Counted from the first letter of the stretch, positions 6,658-15,336 are shown. The stretch: DNA of 64,000 nucleotides from Rugamonas apoptosis (GCF_014042355.1 NZ_JACEZU010000013.1:124001-188000), one strand, 5' to 3'. Made by a program: numbers and translations. Notes: generated by a model not told the origin, from the sequence alone.

Positions 6658-8589
6658 TCAGGCTGGCGCAAGCCCGTTCTGCGACCAGGTGCTATTCCAC
6701 GCCTGGCATTGCGCAGCCGGCATGGGCATGCTGATGAGATAGCCCTGCGCCACATCGCACTTCAGTGCCACCAGCCGGTGCCAGATCGCCGCGCTCTCCA
6801 CGCCTTCCGCCACCACCGTCAAGCCCAGGTTATGGCCCAGCTCGATGGTGGACGACACGATCGTCGCCGAATTACCGTTGACCACCATCGGCATGACAAA
6901 CGACTGGTCAATCTTGACCCCGTCGACGGGCAGCTTCTGCAAGTAACTCAGGCTGGAATAGCCGGTGCCGTAATCGTCGATGAACAATTTGACGCCCAGT
7001 TGTTTCAAGTGGATCAGCGTTTCCAGGCCGGCGGCAGGATTGGCCATCAGGGCACTTTCCGTCAGCTCGAACTGGATCAACTCGGGCGCGATGCCCCAGG
7101 TCGCAAACAGTCCCCGGATGCGTTCGGTCAGCCGGGGGTCGTACAGGTCATGCCCCGACAGATTGATCGCCAGCGGCCAGTCCAGCCCCGCTTCATGCCA
7201 CGCGTAGATCTGGCTGAACGCGGCCTCCAGCATCCAGTTGGTCAGCGGGGTGATCGTGCCCGCTTCCTCGGCCAGCTGGATGAATTCGGCGGTGCGCACA
7301 CTGCCATGTTGCGGGTGTTGCCAGCGCACCAGCGCTTCGGCACCACACACGCGGCGCGACGCGATATCGACCTTGGGTTGGCAAAACAGGCGCAACTCGT
7401 GCTCCCGGACGGCACGGTGCAGGTCGCCCATGAGCGCCAGGCGCCGCATGTGCTCCTGCTCCTGTCCGCCGGCGTAGATGGCGTAACCGCCACTGGCCAG
7501 ATTGGCCTGATGCATGGCGACGTTGGCGCGCCGCAGCAAGGACTCCGCATCGTCGGCGTGGCCGGGAAACAGCGCGATGCCGATGGCGACCCGGGGGTCC
7601 AGCGTCAATTTGGCGACCTCGACCGGCTCGCGCAGCATGGCCAGCAAGCGCTGCGCGACCTGTTCGGCATAGTCGGCGCCGCCATTGGGCAACAGCAGGG
7701 CGAACTCCGCTTCGCCCACCCTGGCCAGGATTTCGTCGGCCTGGATCTCGGCCGACAGGCGCCGGCCCAGCAGTTGCAGCAATTCGTCGCCCGCGCGGTA
7801 GCCTAGCACCTTATTAATTTCGCGGAAATGCCCTACTTCCAGCTGCAACAGCGCCAATGAATGGCGCTGCCGCTTCGCCGACGCGATGGCCGCCTCCAGC
7901 ACCTCGACCAGCTGGGTGCGATTGGGCAAGCCGGTCAGCGCATCGAAATATGCCAGCCGGGCGATGGTTGCTTGCGCCTCAAGCTTCTGGATATGCGTGC
8001 GCAGGTTGGCCACACCATAGGCCAGGTCATCGGCCAGCTCGCCAAGCAGCTTCACTTCCGCTTCATCGAAGGCATCCGCTTCCGCCGCCGCGATCCCCAG
8101 CACGCCAACGACTTGTCCTTCGATGTGCAAAGGGAATGCGGTAAAGGAGGCAAAGCCTTGCTGCAGCAACATGGCACGCATGTCAGCGAAGGGGAGCGCA
8201 TACTGGGGGTCGTCAATGTGCTTGCCAACAATGGCCTGGTCCGACCGAACGCAATCGCCGACCAGGTTACGGCCCTCCGGCGTATCGGCCCACGTGTAGA
8301 GGTGAGGTTCAAGCAGGGCAATGTCGATGCCCGCACCGGCCATCCAGCGCAGGCGCTGCGTTTCATCGTGCTCCGCGTAGGCGACGCTGGCGGCAGCATA
8401 GCCGCCCGTGTCGACGATCACCCGGCACATTTCATGCAGCAATGCCTGCTCATCAGCCATACGCAGCAGCGCCCGGTTGCCGGCACTGAGGGTTCTGAGG
8501 GCGCGGTTCAGCCGCACCAGCTCGCGCTCGTGCTGCTCCGGCATCGGCGCTGGCGCGCCCGCGACTGGTTCGTCCGCAGGATCAGTCAT
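6658..8589 (-). CDS. GAF - degenerate GGDEF - EAL protein (probable c-di-GMP phosphodiesterase)
   Basis: The 643-residue soluble protein has a GAF domain (about 35-190), a GGDEF domain (about 205-365) and an EAL domain (about 380-635). The cyclase signature is lost: the motif position reads VGEAEF, so it should not make c-di-GMP, although such domains can bind GTP. The EAL domain keeps its catalytic set: the EAL signature in GAEALVRW, the Asn of AINLSG, the Glu of ELTES, the double Asp of IDDYGTGYSSL, the Lys of VKIDQSF, and the later Glu (VVAEGVE) and Gln (AQGYL). It is expected to hydrolyse c-di-GMP, tuned by the GAF domain. The start at 8589 follows GGGAG; an upstream in-frame ATG at 8622 is less likely. 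It is divergent from the diguanylate cyclase gene. Confidence 0.9.
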   Translation of the reverse strand: MTDPADEPVAGAPAPMPEQHERELVRLNRALRTLSAGNRALLRMADEQALLHEMCRVIVDTGGYAAASVAYAEHDETQRLRWMAGAGIDIALLEPHLYTWADTPEGRNLVGDCVRSDQAIVGKHIDDPQYALPFADMRAMLLQQGFASFTAFPLHIEGQVVGVLGIAAAEADAFDEAEVKLLGELADDLAYGVANLRTHIQKLEAQATIARLAYFDALTGLPNRTQLVEVLEAAIASAKRQRHSLALLQLEVGHFREINKVLGYRAGDELLQLLGRRLSAEIQADEILARVGEAEFALLLPNGGADYAEQVAQRLLAMLREPVEVAKLTLDPRVAIGIALFPGHADDAESLLRRANVAMHQANLASGGYAIYAGGQEQEHMRRLALMGDLHRAVREHELRLFCQPKVDIASRRVCGAEALVRWQHPQHGSVRTAEFIQLAEEAGTITPLTNWMLEAAFSQIYAWHEAGLDWPLAINLSGHDLYDPRLTERIRGLFATWGIAPELIQFELTESALMANPAAGLETLIHLKQLGVKLFIDDYGTGYSSLSYLQKLPVDGVKIDQSFVMPMVVNGNSATIVSSTIELGHNLGLTVVAEGVESAAIWHRLVALKCDVAQGYLISMPMPAAQCQAWNSTWSQNGLAPA

Positions 8590-8894
8590 CCATGCCACTC
8601 CCACATATTGACTACCTAACAATTATACGCCGCACGACGGCCATGATGCGCCACCGTTCGCACAGCGCGCGAGCGCGTCGTCGGCGCCGGCGCCGGCGCA
8701 GCCAAGGTCCCCTGCCGAGCAGCTAAGCCAAAGCGGCCTCAGAGCGCCAGGCAAGATGGTTCGCAGATGCCGCTTGGCATTTGTTATACTTACCCACCCC
8801 TTGCAGCATTCAATTCCCGGTCCTTGCCTTGGGAAGTATTCATTCTGCGGGGACGGACTATTGTCAGTCAGCGCCAGCCGGGGAGTCGGTCGCC
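8590..8894. promoter_or_regulatory. Divergent intergenic region between the two c-di-GMP genes
   Basis: The left part is a GC-rich low-complexity stretch around 8660-8705. An extended -10 box, TG-T-TATACT (8782-8790), faces the diguanylate cyclase gene and would start transcription near 8797. That argues against translation starting at the in-frame codon at 8781. No other gene is visible here. Confidence 0.4.
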
Positions 8895-9950
8895 ATGAGC
8901 TTTCAAAGCGAAGGGGATAAGAACATCGACGGAACAGACGACTTGCATCGGTTCGTTCTCAAGTTCCGGCCGACCATCATCATCATCCAGGCAATTTTCG
9001 GACTGGTCTTTGTCGCGTTAAGAATTTGGCCGCTTGCGGCCCTCTTCATGCTCGTCGCCATACTGCATTTCTACATGATGCGCTGGGACGATCGGCATGC
9101 GAATCAGTTAGTCAACAGTTCGCCCTGGATGTGGGTGCTCTATCTGTTGCAGTTGCTTTTTTCTGTCGTCCTGATCGGCCCTGCCCCGGGTTTTCAGTAT
9201 TACATGATCGCGACGATACCGGCCCTGTTCAGCAGTACACAATGGCCTCTTTCAGCAAAGATTTTTCAGACCATCGTGATCGCCCTGTTCTACATAGCCT
9301 GCGATGTGATATTGACGACCTGGACGCCGATCTATCCCCTGCCCCTGCACACTGCCGAACTATTGCGTAATGTGAACATCATCGGTACCTGTGCGACTAC
9401 AGCCGTTGTTTCCTATATGTTGTCCTGCACCGTCAAACAGGCTGAACAAAGGCTGAAGAGCCTGGCCGCCACGGATGCACTCACTGGCCTGCTGAATCGC
9501 CGCAGGATGACGGAGTCGATCGAGAAAGAATATGCCCACACCCGTCGGGTATTTCGCCCGCTTGCATTGATTATTTGTGACATAGACCGATTCAAATCGA
9601 TAAACGATCGCTACGGGCACGATGGCGGCGACCGGGTGCTCAGGGAAGTGGGCAAACTATTCAGGAGCTTGCGGGACTACGACAGCGTGGCGCGCTGGGG
9701 CGGGGAAGAGTTCATCGTGCTGCTGCCCGATGCGGATCTTGGTATCGCCATGAACGTGGCGGAACGCTTGCGGACCGGCGTGGCGGAATCGGTCATTGCC
9801 ATCAACGACACCCCGGTCCCGGTGACGATGACCTTCGGGGTCGCTCAAATTCATCCCGGCGAAACCTGGCAGTCAGCGCTCGCCCGCGCCGACCAGGCGC
9901 TGTATCGGGGCAAGGAAGGTGGGCGCAACCGGGTGGTGCTCTCGTCTTGA
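8895..9950 (+). CDS. Membrane-bound diguanylate cyclase (GGDEF)
   Basis: The 351-residue protein has about six hydrophobic helices in its first 170 residues (for example IIIIQAIFGLVFVALRIW and WVLYLLQLLFSVVLIG) and a C-terminal GGDEF domain. The active-site motif is intact (RWGGEEFIVLLP), with the substrate-binding CDIDRFKSINDRYGHDGGD segment. An inhibitory I-site RxxD (RDYD) sits exactly five residues before GGEEF, so product inhibition is expected. It makes c-di-GMP from two GTP. The start at 8895 is chosen because GGGGAG precedes it and the -10 box lies downstream of the longer in-frame start at 8781. It probably opposes the divergent EAL enzyme. Confidence 0.9.
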   Translation: MSFQSEGDKNIDGTDDLHRFVLKFRPTIIIIQAIFGLVFVALRIWPLAALFMLVAILHFYMMRWDDRHANQLVNSSPWMWVLYLLQLLFSVVLIGPAPGFQYYMIATIPALFSSTQWPLSAKIFQTIVIALFYIACDVILTTWTPIYPLPLHTAELLRNVNIIGTCATTAVVSYMLSCTVKQAEQRLKSLAATDALTGLLNRRRMTESIEKEYAHTRRVFRPLALIICDIDRFKSINDRYGHDGGDRVLREVGKLFRSLRDYDSVARWGGEEFIVLLPDADLGIAMNVAERLRTGVAESVIAINDTPVPVTMTFGVAQIHPGETWQSALARADQALYRGKEGGRNRVVLSS

Positions 9951-10170
9951 ATTTCCTGGTGTAGGTCGGCGAGCCGCCAACTGCGGCAGAAGTACACAAA
10001 AGCGCGCGCTAAGCAATTGATGTTTCGATTGTTTCACGGACCAGCATAGTGCGATACCATCAAAAATACCGTCAATATAAGATAGCGCCAAATCGACTTT
10101 TCAAGCATTCATTTTATCCATTTCGAATGCACACCGCACAGCGGCGTCGCCTGGACGCGCACCGCCCCCT

Positions 10171-10566
10171 TCAGGCACCAACCCTCGCCGCCTGGATGCG
10201 CGGGAAATTCTCCTCAATCCAGTCGACCAGCACTTCCAGGCGCTCAGCAATTTCACGCCCCATCGGGGTAAGAGTGTACTCGACATGCGGCGGAATCACG
10301 GGAAGGGCATGACGTAGCACGAAGCCGTCGCCGACCAGCGCATCGAGTGTTTGTGCCAGCATTTTTTCGCTGACGCCGCCCACTTCACGCCGTAGTTCAC
10401 TAAAGCGATGCATGCCGCCCAGCAGCACCACCAGCACAAGCACGCCCCAGCGGCTGGTTACGTGGCTTAACACTGCACGTGAAGGGCAAGCGGCTGCCAG
10501 CAATTGTCCGCGCTGCGCCGCGTTGGCTTGTGCCAGCGCGCCACGCAAGGTCTTCGAATTGGTCAT
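10171..10566 (-). CDS. HxlR-family transcriptional regulator
   Basis: The 131-residue protein has one winged-helix HxlR domain: CPSRAVLSHVTSRWGVLVLVVL, then HRFSELRREVGGVSEKMLAQTLDALVGDGFVLR and a wing before LTPMGREIAERL. The Cys in AAACPSRAV is at the position often used for redox or aldehyde sensing in this family (HypR, YodB, QorR). It diverges from an NmrA/QorB-type reductase gene, and three copies of TACTTAC lie between them. It most likely represses that gene and itself until electrophile or quinone stress occurs; the inducer is inferred. Confidence 0.88.
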   Translation of the reverse strand: MTNSKTLRGALAQANAAQRGQLLAAACPSRAVLSHVTSRWGVLVLVVLLGGMHRFSELRREVGGVSEKMLAQTLDALVGDGFVLRHALPVIPPHVEYTLTPMGREIAERLEVLVDWIEENFPRIQAARVGA

Positions 10567-10579
10567 GATTTGGCCCAGG

Positions 10580-10616
10580 TACTTACTAAAATGTACGTAC
10601 TTACAAATAGTAAGTA
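10580..10616. promoter_or_regulatory. HxlR operator cluster (three TACTTAC half-sites)
   Basis: TACTTAC occurs at 10580-10586 and 10598-10604 in direct orientation and inverted (GTAAGTA) at 10610-10616. The last two form a perfect palindrome with a 5-bp spacer. It lies between hxlR and the divergent reductase gene, the usual arrangement for HxlR/QorR-type repressors. Confidence 0.65.
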
Positions 10617-10663
10617 TAGACGCTAGTATGGCTTACCTCAACCAGTAACGAAAGGACCGCATC

Positions 10664-11518
10664 ATGATCGCCATTACCGGAGCCACCGGCCAACTGGGCC
10701 AGCTTGTCATTTCGGGCTTATTAAAAACCGTGCCGCCATCGCACATTGCCGCCATCGTTCGCAATCCTGCCAAAGCGGCCAACCTGGCCGCTTTGGGTGT
10801 CAGCGTACGCCAGGCAAGCTACGACGACGAGGCGTCGCTGACCGCCGCTTTCCAGGGCGTGGACAAAGTGCTGCTGATTTCATCGAGCGAAGTCGGGCAA
10901 CGGCTGCCACAGCACAAAAATGTCATCAAGGCGGCGCAACGCGCCGGCGTCGGCCTGCTGGCCTATACCAGCCTGCTGCACGCGACAGGTTCACCATTGG
11001 CACTGGCGAGCGAGCATGTCGCGACGGAAGAATTCCTGCGCGCATCCGGCCTGCCCTACACCATCTTGCGTAACGGCTGGTATGTCGAAAATTACACCGG
11101 CAACCTCGCCGCCGCGCTGGCGCATGGCGCCATTCTTGGCAGCGCGCAGGACGGCCGCATTTCCGCCGCCGGGCGCGCCGACTATGCCGCCGCCGCAGTG
11201 GCCGTGCTGACCGCCTCCGGCACGCCCGATCCGGTCTACGAACTGGCGGGCGACCAGTCCTTTTCGCTGGCGGAACTGGCGGCCGAAGTGTCGCGCCAGG
11301 CTGGCAAGCCCGTGGTCTACAAGGATTTGCCGGAGCGTGAATACGAAGCCGCGCTGCTCGCTATTGGCTTGCCTGACTGGCTGGCATCGATGCTGTCCAA
11401 CTCTGATGCCGGTGCGGCACGGGGCGCTCTTGAGGACCGCAGCGGCACGCTGTCCCGCCTGATCGGCCGCCCGACCACGACGCTGGCGGAAGCCGTTACG
11501 GCAGGAATTGCCGGCTAA
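10664..11518 (+). CDS. NmrA-like NAD(P)H:quinone oxidoreductase (QorB/YtfG type)
   Basis: The 284-residue protein is an atypical SDR of the NmrA group. The dinucleotide-binding motif GATGQLGQ starts at residue 5, followed by AAIVRNPAKA, which suits NADPH. Other family features are VDKVLLISSSEVGQR, AYTSLLHA and the segment YTILRNGWYVENY, typical of QorB/YtfG enzymes. It would reduce quinones with NAD(P)H in the cytoplasm. It has a good ribosome-binding site (AAAGGA) and is transcribed away from the hxlR repressor, a standard stress-response pair. Confidence 0.87.
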   Translation: MIAITGATGQLGQLVISGLLKTVPPSHIAAIVRNPAKAANLAALGVSVRQASYDDEASLTAAFQGVDKVLLISSSEVGQRLPQHKNVIKAAQRAGVGLLAYTSLLHATGSPLALASEHVATEEFLRASGLPYTILRNGWYVENYTGNLAAALAHGAILGSAQDGRISAAGRADYAAAAVAVLTASGTPDPVYELAGDQSFSLAELAAEVSRQAGKPVVYKDLPEREYEAALLAIGLPDWLASMLSNSDAGAARGALEDRSGTLSRLIGRPTTTLAEAVTAGIAG

Positions 11519-12058
11519 TTATCGACACTCGCGGCAAAGTCCGGTGCGGGCTACCGAAACCAGGTTCATCGACGTTAAGCACGCTGACCACCGGCCGGTA
11601 TCCGCCACCGGTAACTTATGTTTCCGGCTTCATGAAGGCGAACCGGCCGCAGGACGTTGTCACACCGGCCTGAATGGCGCCGCACGGCACACCGCCGGCG
11701 CGGCCCCGCACTGCTGCCGAACTCGTCGATCAGGTGGCCAGCGCAGCCTATGTCGCCCCCTCTAAGACACTTGACGACCAAGATGGCAACACTCCCCCTA
11801 CCGAATTGTCGTGGGAGGGACAGTTGAATGACGCAATACATGCTACCCTTGGCCCAAGCTTACGTTAACGTAAACGTTAAGACGTAGTTCTACCCGAACT
11901 GCAAGCATGAGACGCCAGACAGCACGCCTGACGGAGGCGGTCGCTGCAGTGTTTTTGCAGTAAGGACGATCTGAGCCTGACCGTCCGCGCCAATTTGGCC
12001 GGATGAGAACAGCAAGCAGGTTGCGACGATGGAATAATCACCCCGCAAATATCCCGAG
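11519..12058. other. Intergenic region without a convincing gene
   Basis: Frames such as 11674-11868 lack ribosome-binding sites and recognisable domains. The only clear structure is the palindrome cluster at 11860-11880. It could be the debris of a lost gene. Confidence 0.4.
11860..11880. promoter_or_regulatory. Overlapping palindromes resembling a MerR/LiuR-type operator
   Basis: TTACGTTAACGTAA (11860-11873) is a perfect 14-bp palindrome, and TTAACGT-AA-ACGTTAA (11865-11880) is a second one overlapping it. The core resembles sites bound by MerR-family regulators of branched-chain catabolism (LiuR) in proteobacteria, recalled from memory. No matching target gene is adjacent, so it may be orphaned. 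Confidence 0.35.
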
Positions 12059-12259
12059 ATGCATCCCACGTTTGAATTTGTACGCATCGCCGGCGGCTTT
12101 CGCCGCATATTAGAGACGGAGTTGGGTCAGGAACAGCTATGTGCCCGCTGCAACGAGCCCTGGCCGTTGGACCAGGAGTTCTACAACGTGTCAGGCAGTA
12201 GCTTGAGCTACGAGTGTCGGGCATGCACCCAGGAGCGTAAGCACAACAAGGCTTATTAA
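12059..12259 (+). CDS. Small zinc-ribbon-like hypothetical protein
   Basis: This 66-residue frame encodes CARC near residue 28 and CRAC near residue 54, the pattern of a four-cysteine zinc ribbon, with WPLDQEFYNV between them. Such small proteins are common in proteobacterial genomes but have no assigned role. No convincing ribosome-binding site precedes the ATG, so the start may differ. It is not part of an operon. Confidence 0.45.
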   Translation: MHPTFEFVRIAGGFRRILETELGQEQLCARCNEPWPLDQEFYNVSGSSLSYECRACTQERKHNKAY

Positions 12260-12413
12260 TCCAATTGAAGTCATGCAATTGCCCTCATCGGGCCGCCGAA
12301 TTCGTGCGGGTCGCCTTCTGACGGTTCAGGCGATTCAGGGCAACTCGGCCATAGATTTCGATGCATACGCCTTCGTATCGCATGGGCATCCCCTCATTAA
12401 TCGTAAAAAAACA

Positions 12414-12611
12414 TTAGGTTACGCCACCACGCCGGCCGTCGCCGTTTGACCCGATATCAGGCCGTGCCTCGGCGCAATGGAATGAACAAGGAACCCACTC
12501 CCACCCCAGTTCGGTTCGTATCTGCGCCATTTCCGGCAAAAACTGCGCAACTCTTCGGCGCAGCAACCACGCCCGTATTTGCTCTTTAGACGGTTGACTA
12601 ACGATGCACAT
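12414..12611 (-). CDS. Small hypothetical protein
   Basis: A 65-residue frame beginning MCIVSQPSKEQIRAWLLRRR, then FLPEMAQIRTELGWEWVPCS. The central part is a plausible amphipathic helix pair like short conserved proteins of unknown function; the C-terminal tail is Gly/Arg-rich and low complexity. The start at 12611 is preferred to 12641 because the extra ten residues look non-coding. No domain is recognised and the gene could be spurious. Confidence 0.35.
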   Translation of the reverse strand: MCIVSQPSKEQIRAWLLRRRVAQFLPEMAQIRTELGWEWVPCSFHCAEARPDIGSNGDGRRGGVT

Positions 12612-12682
12612 GGTGTCCCTCGCAGATGGGTGGTGCCGCATTGGCCTCCATGAAGGCGTAGAAGCGCACCAAATATTTAATA

Positions 12683-12702
12683 GAATACATATTCACTTAA
12701 GG
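12683..12702. promoter_or_regulatory. Operator-like site upstream of the TetR-family gene
   Basis: GAATA-CA-TATTC is a perfect palindrome followed directly by ACTTAAGG, so it reads GAATACATATTCACTTAAGG. The same composite (GAAT..ATTC plus ACTTA) is found before the aromatic-acid transporter and the tannase gene. It lies 160-180 bases before the regulator start, which fits autoregulation. Confidence 0.5.
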
Positions 12703-12862
12703 CTACGGTGGATTATCCTTTTTGTCAAAAATTTCTTTGCGAATTTCCATCGGGAGTTGCAGCCACGTCACGGGAGGCGATCATGAGCCATCGCTCGCTT
12801 AAGAACGGATGCGGAGACGGCAATGTGTATAATGTGCCGTAGGATATTTTGATGGGGGCATT

Positions 12863-13528
12863 GTGGCTGCAGAAATAAACTTGGTGGATATACCAACTTC
12901 CGGTCGAAAACCACGTATTCGTCACCGGGGGCCGGACAAGTACCCGTTGATACTGAAGACCGCGCGGCACCTGGTTGCGACACACGGATTCCGTGACGTC
13001 CAGATGTCAGCCATCGCCGAAGCCGCTGGCATAGCGATCGGTACCCTGTATCGGTACTTTCCGGCAAAAACCGATTTGATGATCGAGGTGGTGGCCCTGA
13101 CCGCCCAGCGGGAAGTCGACGTCGTCGCCGGCGTCGCCATGAGCGAGGGCACGGCCGCCGAACGCCTTGGCGCCGCAGCCTGGACCTTCGCTAATCGCGC
13201 GCTGCGTGGCCGGCGGATGGCCCATGCACTGGTGGCGGAACCGGTGGAACCCGAAGTGGAAGCGGCCCGCCTCAAATACCATCGCGCCTTGGCCAGGGTA
13301 TTCATGACGATCATCGAACAGGGTGTACGCTCGGGCGAGTTTCCGGAGCAAAGCGTGCGCGCGTCCGCCGATTGCATCGTGGGATGCTTGTTCGAGGGTC
13401 TGGTCAGCCCATTGGCAACGGATGCGGTCTCGGACGATCCGAGCCTGACCGAACATGCCGTCGCGATCATCAGCTTTTGCCTGCGCGGCGTGTCAGGCGG
13501 GCCGCTCTCCTTCGTGCCGCAATCCTAG
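12863..13528 (+). CDS. TetR/AcrR-family regulator, probable regulator of the adjacent CoA-ester cluster
   Basis: The 221-residue protein has the TetR DNA-binding helix-turn-helix near residues 25-75: PLILKTARHLVATHGFRDVQMSAIAEAAGIAIGTLYRYFPAKTDL contains the hallmark GTLYRYFPAK. The rest is a ligand-binding helical domain. The start is a GTG after GGGGG. The gene converges on the MaoC gene, whose 3' end overlaps it by 36 bases, and operator-like sites recur before it, the AAHS transporter and the tannase. The ligand could be a CoA thioester or an aromatic acid; this is inferred from context. Confidence 0.85.
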   Translation: MAAEINLVDIPTSGRKPRIRHRGPDKYPLILKTARHLVATHGFRDVQMSAIAEAAGIAIGTLYRYFPAKTDLMIEVVALTAQREVDVVAGVAMSEGTAAERLGAAAWTFANRALRGRRMAHALVAEPVEPEVEAARLKYHRALARVFMTIIEQGVRSGEFPEQSVRASADCIVGCLFEGLVSPLATDAVSDDPSLTEHAVAIISFCLRGVSGGPLSFVPQS

Positions 13529-13966
13529 CGCGCCCGGTGGCGCTTCAAGTTGAACGCCCAGCCTCACCGTGCCGGTGGCCTGGACGCACGGTTCGCCCTG
13601 CTCATCGTACACACCTCCACGCAACGCCACCGTCTGGACCGCGCCGCGCGTCATCGATACCGCGACCACCTCCCACTCGATTCGAGTCTGCGTGCCCATG
13701 AATACCGGCCGGCGGAAGTCAACGGTGAAAGAGCGGCCCACGACTGGGTAATTCCTGGCGAAGTGGCTGGCGGCCAAGCCCAGCAGCAGCGCCGTGGTAT
13801 GCGTGCCACTGACAATCAGTCGGCCATAGCGGCTGCGCTCCGCGATGGCCTTGTCGTGGTGCAGTGGATTTGTGTCCCCGGCAGCAATTGCGAAAGCCCG
13901 CGCCTCCAATTCATTGAACTGGTGACGTTTCGAAAATCGTTCGCCGACGATAACAAGCCCTGTCAT
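13493..13966 (-). CDS. MaoC-like (R)-specific enoyl-CoA hydratase
   Basis: The 157-residue hot-dog-fold protein contains the hydratase-2 motif AGDTNPLHHDKAIAERSRYG (about residues 28-48; Asp and His are the expected catalytic pair) and SGTHTTALLLG. It should hydrate a 2-enoyl-CoA to a 3-hydroxyacyl-CoA. It lies four bases after the thiolase stop, at the end of a minus-strand run of CoA-ester genes. With a CoA ligase, an SDR remnant and a thiolase but no acyl-CoA dehydrogenase in the cluster, the substrate may already be unsaturated, such as a hydroxycinnamoyl-CoA (inference). Confidence 0.85.
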   Translation of the reverse strand: MTGLVIVGERFSKRHQFNELEARAFAIAAGDTNPLHHDKAIAERSRYGRLIVSGTHTTALLLGLAASHFARNYPVVGRSFTVDFRRPVFMGTQTRIEWEVVAVSMTRGAVQTVALRGGVYDEQGEPCVQATGTVRLGVQLEAPPGALGLRHEGERPA

Positions 13967-13970
13967 CTGC

Positions 13971-15164
13971 CTAGAACATTTCTACTGCCAACGCAGTCGC
14001 TTCACCGCCACCGATGCACAGGCTGGCAACACCGCGCCGCAGGCCATGTTTCCTCAACGCCCCCAGCAGCGTCACCACAATACGGGCGCCCGATGCACCG
14101 ATGGGATGGCCCAAAGCACAGGCGCCGCCGTGCACGTTGACCTTGGCTGGATCGAGCTTCAGGTCATGGATGACGGCCATAGGGACAACGGCGAAGGCCT
14201 CGTTGATTTCATAAAGGTCAACACTCCCGGCCGTCCATCCGGTCCTGCCGAACAGCTTGCGTAGGGCGGCAACCGGGGCCGAAGGGAACTCCGCAGGGAC
14301 GCCGGCATAGGTGGCGTGGCCAACAATGCGAGCCAGCGGGGCAAGGCCAAGTTGGGCCGCTTGCGAGGCCCGCATCAGCACCATGGCCGCCGCACCGTCC
14401 GAAATGGAAGAGGAATTGGCGGCGGTGACCGTGCCATCCGTCTTGAAGGCAGGCTTCAACATCGGAATCTTCTCCAAATTGACTTTAAATGGTCCCTCGT
14501 CACGATCGACCAGCACATCGCCTTTGCGGCCTGCCACGGTCAGCGGCGTGAGCTCCCAATTAAAGCTGCCATCGCCGCAGGCCTTGATAGCGCGCGTGGT
14601 CGACTCGATGGCATATGCATCCTGTGCTTCGCGGGTAAACCCATAGGTGGCCGCGCACTCCTCGGCAAAAGTTCCCATCAGGCGGCCGCGCGTCGGCTTG
14701 GAATAAGCGTCCTCCAGTCCGTCCATGAACATGTGGTCGATGACCTGACCATGGCCGAGGCGCTGGCCTCCCCGTGCCTTCGGCAAGAGGTAGGGTGCGT
14801 TCGACATCGACTCCATGCCACCGACCACCACCGCCCCGTGAGAGCCGGCCAGGATACCGTCATGTCCGAGCATGGTCGCCTTCATGGCGGAGCCGCAAAC
14901 CTTGGAGATCGTGGTACAGCCGGCGGCAAATGGCAGGCCGGCGAGCAAGGCGGCCTGGCGCGCCGGCGCCTGCCCTTGGCCGGCCTGCAGCACGCAGCCC
15001 ATCAGCACCTCCTCAATCAGGTCGGCGGTGACGCCGGCGCGTTCGACTGCCGACTTGATCGCAGCGGCCCCCAGCTCGGCGGCGGTCAGGTTGGAGAATG
15101 CGCCTTGAAAAGAGCCCATCGCGGTACGGGCGCAGGAGACGATAACAATCGGATCGTGTGACAT
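13971..15164 (-). CDS. Acetyl-CoA C-acyltransferase (thiolase)
   Basis: The 397-residue protein has full thiolase length and all catalytic elements: nucleophile Cys90 in SKVCGSAMKA, His353 in HGGACALGHPIGASGAR, and Cys383 in SLCIGGGEA. It would cleave a 3-ketoacyl-CoA with CoA, releasing acetyl-CoA. AGGAAA precedes the ATG. In this cluster it would perform the last step of side-chain shortening after CoA ligation, hydration and oxidation. The gene supplying the oxidation step, just upstream, is reduced to a scar. Confidence 0.93.
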   Translation of the reverse strand: MSHDPIVIVSCARTAMGSFQGAFSNLTAAELGAAAIKSAVERAGVTADLIEEVLMGCVLQAGQGQAPARQAALLAGLPFAAGCTTISKVCGSAMKATMLGHDGILAGSHGAVVVGGMESMSNAPYLLPKARGGQRLGHGQVIDHMFMDGLEDAYSKPTRGRLMGTFAEECAATYGFTREAQDAYAIESTTRAIKACGDGSFNWELTPLTVAGRKGDVLVDRDEGPFKVNLEKIPMLKPAFKTDGTVTAANSSSISDGAAAMVLMRASQAAQLGLAPLARIVGHATYAGVPAEFPSAPVAALRKLFGRTGWTAGSVDLYEINEAFAVVPMAVIHDLKLDPAKVNVHGGACALGHPIGASGARIVVTLLGALRKHGLRRGVASLCIGGGEATALAVEMF

Positions 15165-15180
15165 TGCGTTTTCCTATCAG

Positions 15181-15315
15181 TTATTTAGCGGCCATGCGAA
15201 TGCCACCATCCATCCGGATGACTTCGCCGTTGAGGTATTGGTTGGCAAAAAAGTGCGCAGCCCCCAAACCCGAGCCGGCGCCGGTCACCATGAATACCTT
15301 GTCCTTGATTTGCAT
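15181..15315 (-). pseudogene. SDR 3-hydroxyacyl-CoA dehydrogenase reduced to a 44-codon in-frame deletion scar
   Basis: The frame starts MQIKDKVFMVTGAGSGLGAA, the N-terminus of a type-2 3-hydroxyacyl-CoA dehydrogenase of the SDR family with its Rossmann glycine motif, and jumps directly to HFFANQYLNGEVIRMDGG and IRMAAK-stop, the normal C-terminus of the same family (LNGEVIRxDG). About 200 internal codons are missing, including the catalytic Ser-Tyr-Lys, while the frame is kept. The residual peptide cannot be an enzyme. It lies between the thiolase and CoA ligase genes, so the normal gene order of a beta-oxidation set is still visible. Confidence 0.85.
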
Positions 15316-15336
15316 CGATCATTTTCCTTTTCATTT

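Noticed and set aside
11674..11868. 64-residue frame ending in the palindrome region
   Set aside because: No ribosome-binding site, no domain, and its end overlaps the operator-like palindromes.
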